Assembly: GCF_000385175.1 (NCBI RefSeq)
Contig: NZ_ARQJ01000033.1
Location: 186,001 to 250,000, forward strand
DNA from: Salinicoccus albus DSM 19776
Lineage (GTDB): Bacteria; Bacillota; Bacilli; Staphylococcales; Salinicoccaceae
Direction: 5' to 3'
DNA length: 64,000 nt
Below are positions 26,870 through 37,600 of this stretch, piece after piece (positions within the stretch are counted from its first letter, which is position 1; every line of letters begins with the position of its first letter). The notes beneath the pieces were generated by a model. That model saw only the letters and a list, made by a program, of their open reading frames with translations, had not been told where the DNA came from and searched no databases. The position numbers and the translations under genes are program-made.

Positions 26870-29497
26870 ATGAAGCGTATAGGAAAATTAATGGTGCGCG
26901 CCAAATACTTGATTATAATCATGGCGCTCGCCGTATTGTCCCATGCATATGTATTATACCGTCTCATCGCGCCTGACGATGAAAAGCAGAAAGTTTTTAT
27001 GACCGGAGCGAATGACGGCTTGGAGCAGATGCTCCCGATGCAGCTCTATCTTTATGAGCAGTTTAAGGAGGGCACATTGTTTTTCGATACCGCTCTCGGA
27101 CTCGGCGGCGATTTTTACACCGACCTCGCTTACTATTATTCGACAAATATCGTCTATTATATCAATATATTCTTCGTGAGGATCGGAGAATTTTTATTTC
27201 AGTATGATACCGGTTCTATAGAATTCTGGGCTTACAACGGTTTTTTTATCTCGATACTTAAAACTTTTGCAATCATATATTTCACTTATAAATTTCTGAC
27301 CTATATCGGGGTCCGTCCGGTCCATGCTGTGCTCGGCGGCTTTATATTCGCCGCATCCCCGACCTATTTCCGATTCACGATTTTCTGGTCTTTCTTCAGT
27401 GATGTATTCATATGGCTGCCCTTGACACTGCTGGCGCTTGAAGTGCTTATCAGGCGGGGGAAACCCGGGCTGTTCATATTCGCAGTAGCGATCACACTGA
27501 TCAACAATTTCTATTTTGCATATTTCCAGCTGATTATTTCAATGGTCTATCTCTTAATCCGATTGATATTCAGACGAAAAGGGGACCTGAACAGACAATC
27601 AGTGCTGAAGCGCGCCATACCTTCCGGGCTTTTAGGATTTGGCATATCACTGGTCGCATTTCTTCATGCCGTCAGAGGGTTTTTGAATAATGATGACCGA
27701 GAATATGAAGTGGAAGTTCCTTTTCTGGACGATATCACTGCCCAGAGTAATATTTTTTATGAAAATTATTTGATTGTCATTATTTTCATCGCCGTCCAGG
27801 CTTTATTCACAAAGAAACTGTACCGTTACTACTTCTATAAACTGTTTGCCATACTAACCATCGTCTTTATGATATTTACATTATCTCCGTATATCGATAC
27901 ATTCTTTAACGGCTTCCAGCAGCCGCAGAAACGCTGGCACTACATGCTGGTGTTCTTCCATGCCGTATTGATTGCGCAGTATCTGTCACATATCAGAGAA
28001 GTGTCGGTGAAAGAATATCTGCTCAGCCTGATACCGATATATATTATCATTCCGCTGTCTGCGTGGTGGGCCGGGGAAATCGTCGAATGGGTATGGCTGA
28101 TTCCGGTCGTACATGCCGTCCTCCTTTTCATCATTGTGTCCCGCGGGGAAAGGAAAGCGCTCACTGGTGCAGCAACGGCGCTGATCATATTTTTTACATT
28201 GATCGTTAGCGCGTCGCATACCAACGAAGAAATCTACCATCCGGGCATTATTGACAGGAATCATCTGTTTTATATCAACAGCAACCACTACTCCAGCGAG
28301 AGACAGCGTTATAATATTGATCAGATCCAGCAGATGAAGACACCTGAACAAAAAATTGATTTTAAAGTCAGGGACCAGGACAACACACCGATGTATATGG
28401 GATTCAATGGTACGAGTATCTATTCCAGTATCATCAACGGCAGTATCATCGATTTCTACTATAACGACTTAAAAGTGAACTTTACACATGAATCCATCAG
28501 CAGATACTCATCATTCCAGTACCGCAGCAATCTGTTCTCCCTTTTTAATACGGATTATATGATGCGTGCTGACCGAAACACACACAGCCTGCCGACGAAA
28601 TTTGAAGCAGCTTATGCGGATGGGACATACACAATATATGAAAACCAGGCCCCGCTCAACTTCATCAGATTCAGTGACAATGTATACGACCCGGAGGACC
28701 TGGATAACCCGCTGCATCGAGAACATGCGATGCTTAACGGTATCGTCACCGATGAACGGCCGGCAGACAGCCGCATCGATCCCCCGGAAAACCGGCTGGA
28801 AGATGTTAATATCAAGCCTGTCAACGCCACTTATGACGGAGACACCCTGGAAGTCCATGAAGACGGCGGCGGTCTCATCCTGAACTTTGAAGATATCATT
28901 AACGGACCGGTTGAAGACGCGGATGTCTATATCCAGATGTTCCTGCAGCTGATTGAACCGCACTCCCGTTTTACCATCACTGTCGACGGCTATCCAAACG
29001 ACCGACTGTTTGCGGACAGTAAATACAGGACATATGCCGATGACCTGCTCTATCGTGCCAAACTGCAAAATGAGATACCGATCACGTTATCCGCAGGCAC
29101 ATATGACATGGATCTCCAGAATATTTTCATCGAAGATTACAGCACGCTCGAAACAGCCAGCGAACAACCGGACGTTGACTATGAAACTCAGGAAAATCCA
29201 AATTCATATGAAATCACACTGAACGGCTCCCGGAGCGGACTGGCGACTATTCCAATCGTCTACAGAGAAGGGGTAGAGGTGACAGGCAATGCCTCAGGCG
29301 ATCTGGAACCATTCCGGGCAAATTATCTGATGACAGGGTTTGAAGTGGGTGAGAATGACACCCGTATTGAGATCAGCTATTCCCCGCCCTATTATTGGCT
29401 GACTCTGATGATCACGGTGATATCAATCATCCTGTCCATCATATATATTGATCTGTTTGGTATAAAAAGGGGGCTGAAGCGGCTGATTAAATCATAA
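26870..29497 (+). CDS. yfhO: YfhO-family membrane glycosyltransferase (GT-C type)
   Basis: 875 residues. About a dozen hydrophobic segments in the first half (helix at 10-30, then clusters over 110-430), a large extracytoplasmic domain (about 440-835), and one last helix near 840-862 with a basic tail. The first outer loop holds the GT-C-like GANDGLEQMLPMQLYL and LGLGGDFYTDLAYYYS segments. YfhO proteins transfer sugars from undecaprenyl phosphate to polymers such as lipoteichoic acid outside the membrane. The acceptor here is inferred from the neighbouring CsbB- and GtrA-like genes. Confidence 0.87.
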   Translation: MKRIGKLMVRAKYLIIIMALAVLSHAYVLYRLIAPDDEKQKVFMTGANDGLEQMLPMQLYLYEQFKEGTLFFDTALGLGGDFYTDLAYYYSTNIVYYINIFFVRIGEFLFQYDTGSIEFWAYNGFFISILKTFAIIYFTYKFLTYIGVRPVHAVLGGFIFAASPTYFRFTIFWSFFSDVFIWLPLTLLALEVLIRRGKPGLFIFAVAITLINNFYFAYFQLIISMVYLLIRLIFRRKGDLNRQSVLKRAIPSGLLGFGISLVAFLHAVRGFLNNDDREYEVEVPFLDDITAQSNIFYENYLIVIIFIAVQALFTKKLYRYYFYKLFAILTIVFMIFTLSPYIDTFFNGFQQPQKRWHYMLVFFHAVLIAQYLSHIREVSVKEYLLSLIPIYIIIPLSAWWAGEIVEWVWLIPVVHAVLLFIIVSRGERKALTGAATALIIFFTLIVSASHTNEEIYHPGIIDRNHLFYINSNHYSSERQRYNIDQIQQMKTPEQKIDFKVRDQDNTPMYMGFNGTSIYSSIINGSIIDFYYNDLKVNFTHESISRYSSFQYRSNLFSLFNTDYMMRADRNTHSLPTKFEAAYADGTYTIYENQAPLNFIRFSDNVYDPEDLDNPLHREHAMLNGIVTDERPADSRIDPPENRLEDVNIKPVNATYDGDTLEVHEDGGGLILNFEDIINGPVEDADVYIQMFLQLIEPHSRFTITVDGYPNDRLFADSKYRTYADDLLYRAKLQNEIPITLSAGTYDMDLQNIFIEDYSTLETASEQPDVDYETQENPNSYEITLNGSRSGLATIPIVYREGVEVTGNASGDLEPFRANYLMTGFEVGENDTRIEISYSPPYYWLTLMITVISIILSIIYIDLFGIKRGLKRLIKS

Positions 29498-29501
29498 GGC
29501 A

Positions 29502-29547
29502 TAAAAAAATTCCGTGTCCATTTTTTAATGAACACGGAATTTTTTTA
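29502..29547. terminator. Bidirectional terminator between yfhO and rplS
   Basis: Stem ATTCCGTGT/ACACGGAAT, extended by CATT/AATG across one mismatch, with A-run on the left and T-run on the right. It serves the convergent yfhO (plus) and rplS (minus) genes. Confidence 0.9.
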
Positions 29548-29550
29548 TTT

Positions 29551-29898
29551 TTATCTAAGTTCCTTGATACGTGCCGCTTTACCACGCAGGTTACGCAGAT
29601 AATACAATTTGGCACGGCGCACACGACCACGGCGGGTCACTTCAAGTTTCTCAATTTTAGGTGTATGTACAGGGAATGTACGTTCAACACCTACACCATA
29701 AGAAACTTTACGTACTGTGAATGTTTCAGAAATGCCTCCGCCACGGCGTTTAATAACAACACCCTCGAAGACCTGGATACGTTCACGGCTGCCTTCAACA
29801 ATACGTACGTGTACTTTTACGGTATCGCCCGGTCTAAAATTCGGCAGATCCGTTTTGAGCTGATCTTTGGTGAGCTCATGAATTAATTGCTGTGACAT
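29551..29898 (-). CDS. rplS: 50S ribosomal protein L19
   Basis: Large-subunit protein at the subunit interface. 115 residues. It opens [20 protein letters not shown], with [40 protein letters not shown] and the C-terminal signature [14 protein letters not shown]. Site GAAGGAGAAG upstream. Own promoter and leader. Confidence 0.98.
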   Translation of the reverse strand: MSQQLIHELTKDQLKTDLPNFRPGDTVKVHVRIVEGSRERIQVFEGVVIKRRGGGISETFTVRKVSYGVGVERTFPVHTPKIEKLEVTRRGRVRRAKLYYLRNLRGKAARIKELR

Positions 29899-29973
29899 AA
29901 TTATCTTCTCCTTCTTCCAACCATCTTGCCCGATGCAGCAGCGGATCGTTGTGTATATGTGTACTCAAACACT
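29899..29973 (-). ncRNA. L19 leader-like 5' UTR of rplS
   Basis: About 75 transcribed bases precede rplS. They include GATCCGCTGC, GCAAGATGG and TTGGAAGAAGGAG in order on the minus strand, which resembles the L19 leader known upstream of rplS in low-GC Gram-positives. Recognition is from memory; a covariance model match would decide. Confidence 0.55.
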
Positions 29974-29979
29974 CGTATA

Positions 29980-30008
29980 ATATTACCATAGATTGGTTTC
30001 TTTTTCAA
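29980..30008 (-). promoter_or_regulatory. Promoter of rplS
   Basis: Minus strand: -35 TTGAAA (30003-30008), 17-base spacer, extended -10 TGGTAATAT (hexamer 29980-29985). It lets L19 be made independently of trmD. Confidence 0.6.
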
Positions 30009-30029
30009 CGGCACATCCATCGTTTTTTA

Positions 30030-30704
30030 TCAGTTTCTATCATCCAGCAGATCCGGACGCCGTTCCCTGGTTCTTTTGAAGCTTTCTTCCATGCGCCACT
30101 CTTCTATCAGTCTATGGTTGCCGTTTAACAGCACATCCGGCACTTTCATGCCGCGAAATTCCCTTGGCCTGGTATAATGCGGGTGTTCCAGCACTCCCGT
30201 GGAAAATGAATCTTTCTGGTGGCTTTCCTCACGGCTCAGCACACCGGGGATCAGTCTGACCACGGCATCCGTCATTGCCATGCTGGGGAGTTCTCCGCCC
30301 GTCAGTACATAATCTCCAATCGATACTTCATCTGTAGCCAATGTCCGGATCCGTTCATCATAGCCTTCATAATGACCGCATATGAAGACAATATCATCTG
30401 CCTTTGACAGGGATTCAGCCATCTTCTGATCAAACGGCCTGCCCTGGGGGGACATGAGAACCACTCTTGGATTCTTTAAATCGAGGGCATCCATGGCATT
30501 GAATACCGGTTCAGGCTTCAAGACCATACCTGCACCGCCGCCATATGGATAATCATCAACTTTATTGTGTTTGCTCAAGGAATAATCCCTGAAGTTAACC
30601 AGATGGTAGGCGACAATATTCTTTTCCTGAGCCCGTTTCAGTATCGAAGCATTCAATACCCCTTCATACATCTCCGGGAACAGAGTCAGATAATGAATGT
30701 TCAT
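30030..30704 (-). CDS. trmD: tRNA (guanine37-N1)-methyltransferase TrmD
   Basis: SPOUT enzyme making m1G37, which prevents +1 frameshifting. 224 residues. Knot motifs visible: [20 protein letters not shown] region, [69 protein letters not shown] split. It stops right after [12 protein letters not shown], so it lacks about 17-20 residues present at the C-terminus of the S. aureus protein (245 residues). ATGA overlap with rimM. Confidence 0.95.
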   Translation of the reverse strand: MNIHYLTLFPEMYEGVLNASILKRAQEKNIVAYHLVNFRDYSLSKHNKVDDYPYGGGAGMVLKPEPVFNAMDALDLKNPRVVLMSPQGRPFDQKMAESLSKADDIVFICGHYEGYDERIRTLATDEVSIGDYVLTGGELPSMAMTDAVVRLIPGVLSREESHQKDSFSTGVLEHPHYTRPREFRGMKVPDVLLNGNHRLIEEWRMEESFKRTRERRPDLLDDRN

Positions 30705-31195
30705 TCGAGCATCCCCTCCATCGGATCAATAATCACACTGCCGGATTCAAGGTCAACCGCCTTGACCACTTCTGCTATATAGGGAATCAGGTGTTCCCGC
30801 TCACCCTGCACCACCCAGACATCATTGGCACCGGTCTGGAATATTTCACTGACTTCACCGATTGTTTCCATATTCTCTTGGAGTTTCACTTTCAGCCCGA
30901 TAATCTGCCAATAGTGAAATTCATTCTCTTCAAGTTCGATATCAACAGCATTCATATCCTGCATGACATCTGAATTTTTTAAATGCTCCACCTGATTCAG
31001 GTTATCGATGCCATAAAACTTCAGGAGGTGAAAATTCTTATGAGTGCGATAGCTGTCTATGATCCATGTTTCACCATTGATTGTGATTTCATTACCGGCG
31101 GCAAACCGCTCAGACGTAAAGTCTGAATCACTGAGGACTCTGACCTCCCCGCGTACGCCGTGAAAACCGGCCACACGCCCGACTGTTATCAACAT
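30701..31195 (-). CDS. rimM: 16S rRNA processing protein RimM
   Basis: 30S maturation factor acting on the head domain with S19. 164 residues. N-terminal barrel [20 protein letters not shown], then PRC-barrel with [36 protein letters not shown]. The start follows GAGGGGTG. It lies after a terminator that separates it from khpA. Confidence 0.95.
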   Translation of the reverse strand: MLITVGRVAGFHGVRGEVRVLSDSDFTSERFAAGNEITINGETWIIDSYRTHKNFHLLKFYGIDNLNQVEHLKNSDVMQDMNAVDIELEENEFHYWQIIGLKVKLQENMETIGEVSEIFQTGANDVWVVQGEREHLIPYIAEVVKAVDLESGSVIIDPMEGMLE

Positions 31196-31230
31196 GCGTC
31201 ACCCCTCAAGTATTATTTGAACAGCTGATG

Positions 31231-31257
31231 TAAAAAAGGCACACCTGCGGTGTGCCT
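31231..31257 (-). terminator. Terminator overlapping the khpA stop codon
   Basis: Minus strand: 9-bp stem AGGCACACC/GGTGTGCCT with a 3-base loop, then seven T. The stem begins in the khpA stop codon TAG. No clear promoter for rimM lies after it, so rimM-trmD probably depend on readthrough. Confidence 0.88.
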
Positions 31258-31483
31258 AATCTACATCGACAAACACTTTCTTTGAACTGCCATGGTTCGC
31301 ATTGGAGACGATTGTACGCACCGCTTTAATTACACGGCCGCCCTTGCCGATCACACGGCCAACATCGTCATCATGGACTTCTATCCTGCAGGAAACATTA
31401 TGCTGCGTTTCCTCGCTTTTGATATGGAGTGCCCCGGGATATTCCAGCATTGGTTCAAGAATGGTTTGCAATAATTGTTTCAT
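31256..31483 (-). CDS. khpA: KH-domain RNA-binding protein KhpA (YlqC family)
   Basis: 75-residue single KH domain with the GxxG loop in GRVIGKGGRVI. The orthologue pairs with KhpB/Jag and affects small-RNA binding and cell division in pneumococcus. It lies 6 bases after rpsP, as ylqC does in Bacillus; I recall S. aureus lacking it at this place. The site GGGAAG is weak. Confidence 0.9.
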   Translation of the reverse strand: MKQLLQTILEPMLEYPGALHIKSEETQHNVSCRIEVHDDDVGRVIGKGGRVIKAVRTIVSNANHGSSKKVFVDVD

Positions 31484-31489
31484 ACGCGC

Positions 31490-31765
31490 TTACTTCCCGA
31501 TTTTTGCATTGTGGTAACGTTCCATAATGCCTCTGGTGCTGAGGATATTACGAACCGTATCACTGGGTTTCGCACCATGCTGCAACCATTCAAGCGCCTT
31601 ATCTTCATCAAGTGTCACATTGTTTTCGTCTTTGGACACCGGGTTATAGGCACCGAGCTGTTCGATGATGCGGCCGTCTCTCGGGCTGCGGGAATCTGCA
31701 ACTACGATACGGTAATAAGGGTTCTTTTTAGATCCCATACGTGTCAATCTAAGTCTAACTGCCAT
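31490..31765 (-). CDS. rpsP: 30S ribosomal protein S16
   Basis: 91 residues. Typical opening [20 protein letters not shown], then [22 protein letters not shown]. An AAAGGAG site lies 11 bases before the ATG. It follows ffh after a strong hairpin. Confidence 0.97.
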   Translation of the reverse strand: MAVRLRLTRMGSKKNPYYRIVVADSRSPRDGRIIEQLGAYNPVSKDENNVTLDEDKALEWLQHGAKPSDTVRNILSTRGIMERYHNAKIGK

Positions 31766-31821
31766 GTATATGTGAACTCCTTTCTGCTTTCAATTTCACT
31801 TTTACAACGATAACAGATAAA

Positions 31822-31859
31822 CACCTCCTTGTAAAGAGTTTTATCTTTACAAGGAGGTG
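31822..31859 (-). terminator. Perfect 16-bp inverted repeat carrying SD and anti-SD sequences, ffh-rpsP gap
   Basis: Arms CACCTCCTTGTAAAGA and TCTTTACAAGGAGGTG (31822-31837, 31844-31859) with a 6-base loop. It begins 5 bases after the ffh stop and reads the same on both strands. On the minus strand it is followed by TTTATCTG, a poor U-tract, so termination may be weak. The arms contain the full Shine-Dalgarno AAGGAGGTG and its 16S-like complement, with no gene at the right distance. Confidence 0.6.
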
Positions 31860-31864
31860 AAATT

Positions 31865-33211
31865 TTAGAACGGCAGTCCCATATCGCCAAATGGATTTTT
31901 TTTACGCCCTTTTTTACTGGTCATCTGTTTCATCATTTTCTTCATTTCATCAAACTGCTTCAGCAGGCGGTTAACCTCCTGCAATGAGCGTCCGGAACCT
32001 TTTGCGATACGTTTTTTCCGGCTCGCATTGAGTTTGGCCGGGTTCTCACGCTCATCCATGGTCATCGAACGAATGATCGCCTGGACGTGGTCAATCTCAT
32101 TGCCGCTCATTTGCATTTTGTCGAGACCTTTAACCTTGTTGGCCCCCGGCATCATCTTAAGGAGCTCATCAAGCGGACCCAGATTTTTCACCTGGTCCAT
32201 CTGGTCAAGAAAATCATCGAGCGTAAAGCTCTGATCTTTAATTTTCTGCTGCAGTTCTTTCTGTTCATCTTCATCCACGGTCTCCTCGGCTTTCTCAATG
32301 ATTGACATCATGTCCCCCATGCCGAGGATCCTTTGAGCCATGCGTTCCGGATGAAAAGTTTCCAGACCGTCCATCTTTTCTGACATACCCGCAAATTTAA
32401 TCGGTTTTTCAGTCACCGAACGGATGGAAAGTGCAGCGCCGCCACGGGTGTCGCCGTCAAGTTTTGTGAGGGTGACACCGGTAATGTCAAGCAGATCATT
32501 AAATGATTCAGCGACATTGACAGCATCCTGGCCTGTCATCGAATCGACGACAAGCATGGTTTCGTCAGGCTGCGCAATTTCTTTAATATCTTTAAGTTCA
32601 TCCATTAGTGCTTCATCAATATGCAAACGTCCTGCAGTATCGATAATCACTGTATCAAGATGCTCATTTTTGGCATGATCCATTGCTTCTGTGACAATCT
32701 GCTGCGGTTTCACTTTATCTCCCATTGCGAACACAGGTACATCTATCTGTTTGCCAACAGTCTCCAGCTGGTCGATTGCTGCCGGACGGTAAATATCCCC
32801 AGCGACCATAAGCGGTTTCTTATTGAAGTTCTTTCTCAAGTGCAGTGCCAGTTTTCCGGCGGTTGTCGTTTTACCTGAGCCCTGCAGACCGACCATCATG
32901 ATTACTGTCGGCGGTTTTTGAGCCAGATTGATTTTCTGGTTATCGCCGCCCATCAGCGCCGTCAGTTCTTCCTTCACAATTTTTATAACCTGCTGGCCGG
33001 GTGTTAATGACTTCATTACATCGGAACCCAGCGCCCGCTCCTTTACCTGGTTGATGAATTGTTTGACCACTTTGAAGTTGACATCCGCTTCGAGCAGTGC
33101 CAGGCGGACTTCCCGCATCATCACTTTTATATCTGCTTCGGTTACTTTGCCCTTGCTCTTGATACGACTCATCGTCGCCTGCAGACGTTCACCTAAACCT
33201 TCAAAAGCCAT
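31865..33211 (-). CDS. ffh: Signal recognition particle protein Ffh (SRP54)
   Basis: GTPase that binds signal sequences and SRP RNA and targets ribosomes to FtsY. 448 residues. N domain, G domain with GLQGSGKTTT (108-117), DTAGRLHID, TKLDGDTRGGAA, and a methionine-rich M domain (QMSGNEIDHVQAIIRSMT, KKMMKQMTSKKG). ATG after AGGAGGAG, 11 bases after ylxM. Confidence 0.97.
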   Translation of the reverse strand: MAFEGLGERLQATMSRIKSKGKVTEADIKVMMREVRLALLEADVNFKVVKQFINQVKERALGSDVMKSLTPGQQVIKIVKEELTALMGGDNQKINLAQKPPTVIMMVGLQGSGKTTTAGKLALHLRKNFNKKPLMVAGDIYRPAAIDQLETVGKQIDVPVFAMGDKVKPQQIVTEAMDHAKNEHLDTVIIDTAGRLHIDEALMDELKDIKEIAQPDETMLVVDSMTGQDAVNVAESFNDLLDITGVTLTKLDGDTRGGAALSIRSVTEKPIKFAGMSEKMDGLETFHPERMAQRILGMGDMMSIIEKAEETVDEDEQKELQQKIKDQSFTLDDFLDQMDQVKNLGPLDELLKMMPGANKVKGLDKMQMSGNEIDHVQAIIRSMTMDERENPAKLNASRKKRIAKGSGRSLQEVNRLLKQFDEMKKMMKQMTSKKGRKKNPFGDMGLPF

Positions 33212-33222
33212 ATTTGCTCCTC

Positions 33223-33558
33223 CTAATCTAATTCCTCAAGCTGGGTGATGATGGTTTCCACTTCGGGCTCCATATCTTCTCCCAGGGTTTTCTTAAGCTG
33301 GTTGTACAGCTGTTGTCTGTATATAAAATTACGATACATGCCTAAATTACCCTCATAATGTTCAAGCAGATCTCCGGAACGTTTTAGATTATCATATACC
33401 GCCTGTCTTGTCACTTCAAGTTCCTCAGCAATTTCGCTGAACGCAAAATCCTCCAGATAATAAAGTTCTATATAGATTCTCTGCTTGTCCGTAAGCAGCG
33501 AATGATAAAAATCATAGAGGTAATTCATACGCATCGTACGTTCTAATTCATGTTCCAT
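33223..33558 (-). CDS. ylxM: YlxM family DNA-binding protein (SRP-associated)
   Basis: 111 residues, helix-turn-helix of the sigma-70 region 4 type: [20 protein letters not shown] followed by [19 protein letters not shown]. Conserved between ftsY and ffh in Firmicutes. The Streptococcus mutans homologue is reported to affect SRP activity. The ATG overlaps the ftsY stop by one base (TGATG). Confidence 0.93.
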   Translation of the reverse strand: MEHELERTMRMNYLYDFYHSLLTDKQRIYIELYYLEDFAFSEIAEELEVTRQAVYDNLKRSGDLLEHYEGNLGMYRNFIYRQQLYNQLKKTLGEDMEPEVETIITQLEELD

Positions 33559-34682
33559 CAGGCATCATCCTCTGCAGTTTTAGAATCTTCATCCAATTCT
33601 TCTGCGTGAGAGACCATATCAGCAAAAAGGCCGTAAACATAATTTTCTGCATTGAATTCCTGCAGGTCATCCAGCTGTTCCCCGAGTCCGACAAATTTGA
33701 CAGGGATGCCCAGTTCATTCTTGATTGCCAGAACGATGCCCCCTTTGGCCGTACCGTCCAGTTTAGCCAGTACAATACCGGAAACATCGGTGACCTCCTT
33801 AAACGATTTAGCCTGATTGAGCGCATTCTGCCCAGTGGTCGCGTCAAGTACAAGCAACGACTCATGCGGGGCTTCAGGCACTGTTCTCTGAATGACTTTT
33901 TTCATTTTTGAAAGTTCATTCATCAGATTCCCTTTGTTCTGCAGACGGCCGGCTGTATCACAGATTAATACATCGGTGCCGCGCTTTTTGGCTGCATTGA
34001 TCGCATCGAACATCACTGCTGCCGGGTCACTGCCTTCTGACTGGCTGATGACATCCACGTCCACACGCTCCCCCCACACTCTGAGCTGGTTGATTGCGCC
34101 GGCCCGGAAGGTGTCCCCGGCTGCCAGCATTACATTTTTACCTTCTGTTTTGTACTTATGGGCAAGCTTGCCAATGCTTGTCGTTTTACCGACGCCGTTT
34201 ACACCAACGACAAGAATAACCGTCAGACCATCTTCCTGTATATTCATTGTCTCAGGAAAATCGTCGTTGCGTTCATAGATTTCGACCACCTTCTCAACGA
34301 TCGTCTCTTTCAAATCCTTCGTTTCGGTAATATTTTTGACTTTAGCTGTATGACGCAGTTCATCGGTCAATTCCATTACTGTGTTGAAACCCACATCGGC
34401 GCCGATGAGCACTTCTTCCAAAGCTTCAAAGAAGTCTTCATCCACCGTACGGTAACGTGCCATCAGTTCATTGATTTCAGTCTGGAACTTTTCACGGCTT
34501 TTCTCAAGTCCGGCTTTGAATTTATAACCGATCCGTTCCTGTTCCCATTCCTCGAATTCATCAATACTGATCAGACCGTCATCCAGCGCTTCCGCTTGTT
34601 CTGCCACCGTTTGTTCCGCTCTTTCCTGTTTATTTTCCTTATTCGGCTGGAACCTGTCCTTTAGACGTTTTAGAAAGCTCAC
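33558..34682 (-). CDS. ftsY: Signal recognition particle receptor FtsY
   Basis: Membrane-associated GTPase that receives the SRP-ribosome complex. 374 residues. Acidic, glutamine-rich A region (about 1-60), N domain, G domain GVNGVGKT (160-167), [46 protein letters not shown]. Start is GTG 34682, overlapping the smc stop by four bases; GAGGAAACAGT provides the site. Confidence 0.97.
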   Translation of the reverse strand: MSFLKRLKDRFQPNKENKQERAEQTVAEQAEALDDGLISIDEFEEWEQERIGYKFKAGLEKSREKFQTEINELMARYRTVDEDFFEALEEVLIGADVGFNTVMELTDELRHTAKVKNITETKDLKETIVEKVVEIYERNDDFPETMNIQEDGLTVILVVGVNGVGKTTSIGKLAHKYKTEGKNVMLAAGDTFRAGAINQLRVWGERVDVDVISQSEGSDPAAVMFDAINAAKKRGTDVLICDTAGRLQNKGNLMNELSKMKKVIQRTVPEAPHESLLVLDATTGQNALNQAKSFKEVTDVSGIVLAKLDGTAKGGIVLAIKNELGIPVKFVGLGEQLDDLQEFNAENYVYGLFADMVSHAEELDEDSKTAEDDA

Positions 34683-37600
34683 ACTGTCTCTTCCTCTCTA
34701 ATCTTTTCTTCATAATTTTTCAGATCAACACTGATGAGCTGACTGACACCACGTTCAGCCATTGTGACGCCAAACAGTCTGTCACTGTGCTCCATGGTCC
34801 CTTTCCTGTGGGTGATAACAATGAACTGTGTATCGTTCGCCAGCTGTTTCAGATATTCCGCATATCTGATGACATTGGATTCATCCAGTGCTGCTTCAAC
34901 TTCATCCAATATAATGAATGGGCTCACCCGGACTTTCAGTATGCTGAAAAGTACACTGATAGCTGTCAGCGCACGCTCTCCGCCGGAGAGTAATGACAGG
35001 GAAGACAACTTCTTCCCGGGCGGCTGAGCATATATTTCCACGCCGGACTCGAGATAATTATCCGCGTCAGTCAAGCGCAGTTCTGCCTGTCCGCCGCCGA
35101 ACATTTCCTTGAATACACTGGCGAAGTGCGCATTGATCTTCTCAAAAGCCGTTTTGAATCTGACTGCAACTTCCTCATCCATTTCTGCAATCACTTCAAG
35201 CAGTGTCTCCCTGGCTTCCATTAAATCATTTTCCTGTGATTTCAGGAATTCATAGCGTTCACTCACCTGTTCAAATTCTTCGATCGCTCCGATATTTACC
35301 GGTCCCAACTCTTCGATGCTTTTCTTATTCAGGGAAATCTGCCTGCGCTTCTGATCGATATCTGTAAGATCAGTGTAGGTCTCTTTCGCTTTTTCATAAG
35401 TGATTTTATAGGTTTCGGACAGATATTCTATCCTTGTTTCTATTTTAACATCCAATTTTTCTTTGCGGCCGGTATAGCCGCGTAAAGTTTCCTGTAGTTC
35501 ATCCAGTTTTTTCGAACTCTGATCGCGGGATTCGATCAATGAATTATATTCTCTCCTGAGTTCACTCTGTTTGTCGGATACAAGTTCCGTATCTTCATAC
35601 AGATGTTCAACTTTAGCAGCCAGCTCCGCCTTCTCATTTTCCAGCTGATCAATATCCAGATTATTCAGATCCGCAGCAACCATCGCCTGCTGGTTTTTTG
35701 TTTCTTCAATTGCTTCGAGTATCTCTTCATGCGCTTCTTCAAGTCTTTGCAGCTCTGTTTCATTATGTGCGGAGCGTTCCTTTACTGCAGCCAGTTCCCG
35801 TTCTATGGCATTCTCTTCATCGTTCAACTGGGCAAGCTCCGCCTTCTTATCCTTATCTGAAGCACTCATCATCCGAATGCGTTCATCCAGAACTTCGAGC
35901 TCATCAGCTGCGTCTTTAATCCGCCGGTCATAATCCACAGCCCCTGGCTGATCATCCGCCAGCTTCAGCTCATCCGCCAGCACTTTCATCGTTTCAGATT
36001 TAGCATCCATTTGATAGCCCAGGCGTTCTTTTTGGGAAATCAGGTTTTCATGTGACTCCGCCAGCCCTTCCACTTCGGATTCAATCTCAGACAAATCCTG
36101 CATCATCCCGGCCACTTCTTCGCCCCGCTTTTTTACCGTTTCCTTCATGCTGGCAGCAGTCGATTGATACGCTTTTAATTTTTCTTCGGTCTCAGTCATT
36201 TCCCGCTGGTTCTCAATGACAGAACCTTTATTGTTCCTTGACCCGCCGCTCATTGCACCGCCCGGCATGATTGTTTCGCCATCTTTTGTGACAATGCGTG
36301 CCCGATGGTTGATTTCCCCAGCCAGCGCTCCGGCTGCATCGATATTCTCAGCAACAACAGTGGTGCCGAGGAGATGCTTTAAAACATCGATGATATCATT
36401 TGGAGCGTATGATATTTCAGACATGATCTGTGCGTCTATACGGGAATTTTCAATCTGTTTTCTGATTTCGCCTGACAGATGTCTGGGCCTGATGGTATCC
36501 ATCGGGAGAAAGGTAGCAAAGCCGTTCTTCTGCGCCTTCAGGAATCTGATTGCTGATTTGGCGCTTTGTTCATCCTGTATAACGATGTTTTGCGCCTGTG
36601 CGCCGAGTGCCGTATCAAGCGCGGTCATATATTCTTTATCAGTGGCAATCAGTTCTCCGACCGAACCCCTTATGCCCTTCAATTGATCCCTATTCTTTAA
36701 TACTGCACGGACGCCCGGATAATATCCCCGGTATTCGTTCTGCATATTCTTCAGCATTTCAAGCTTCGATTGCTGCTGTTCGATGTACCGGGTGGCTTTT
36801 CCGAGTTTTTCCCGTTCTTCATCATACTTTCTGTTGAGCGCTGTCAAATCGTCTTTTTTGTCCCGGTACTTTTCCCTCTGCTGCTTCAGTTCGGCTTCAG
36901 ATGCCTCTATCTTATCATTGAAGCTGGCAAATTCCTGTTCCTCATTGGCATATTCTGTTTTAAGTAAAGACAATCTTTCCTCTTTTTGACGGACATTGCC
37001 CAGATTACGGGATTTCTCTGTCTCCTCCCGCCGCTGATCATTTTCAAGTGTGGTTTTTTCAACCATCTTATCATAATAGCTGTCCTTCAGTTTTTCGATT
37101 TCACCTTCTTTGTCTCCTGCAAGATATTCTTTCTGCATTTCAGTATCTTTAAGCGTGCCTTTGAGCGTCTCAGCTGTTCCTTTCAACTCTCCAATGGTCT
37201 TTTTTACCGAATTGATCTGTTCCAGAGTAGTATCCCTGCGCTGCGATTGTTCGGCAAGTCTTGCTTCAAGCTCTTTTGAAAACTCCCCCTTATTGGTTTT
37301 CCTCTCTTTGTACAGTTCGATTCTGCCGTTTGTACTTTCAAGCTTTTTTGAGAGCTCGACAAGCCTGCTGTTCAATGCCTGATTCTCCTGATCATATTCA
37401 TCACGACGCTTGCTCACATCTGATATCCGGCGATTCATATTTTCCACATTGCTGTTGTGCGCTTCAACCTCTGCCTCAACATCCCTGTACCCTGATTCCT
37501 CATTTTCAAGTGAGGTTAAAAGTTCATTGATATCGTATAAGGTGACCTCGATATCGCTTTTGGCCATCTCTTCTTTTAACGCCAGATATTCTTTGGCATT

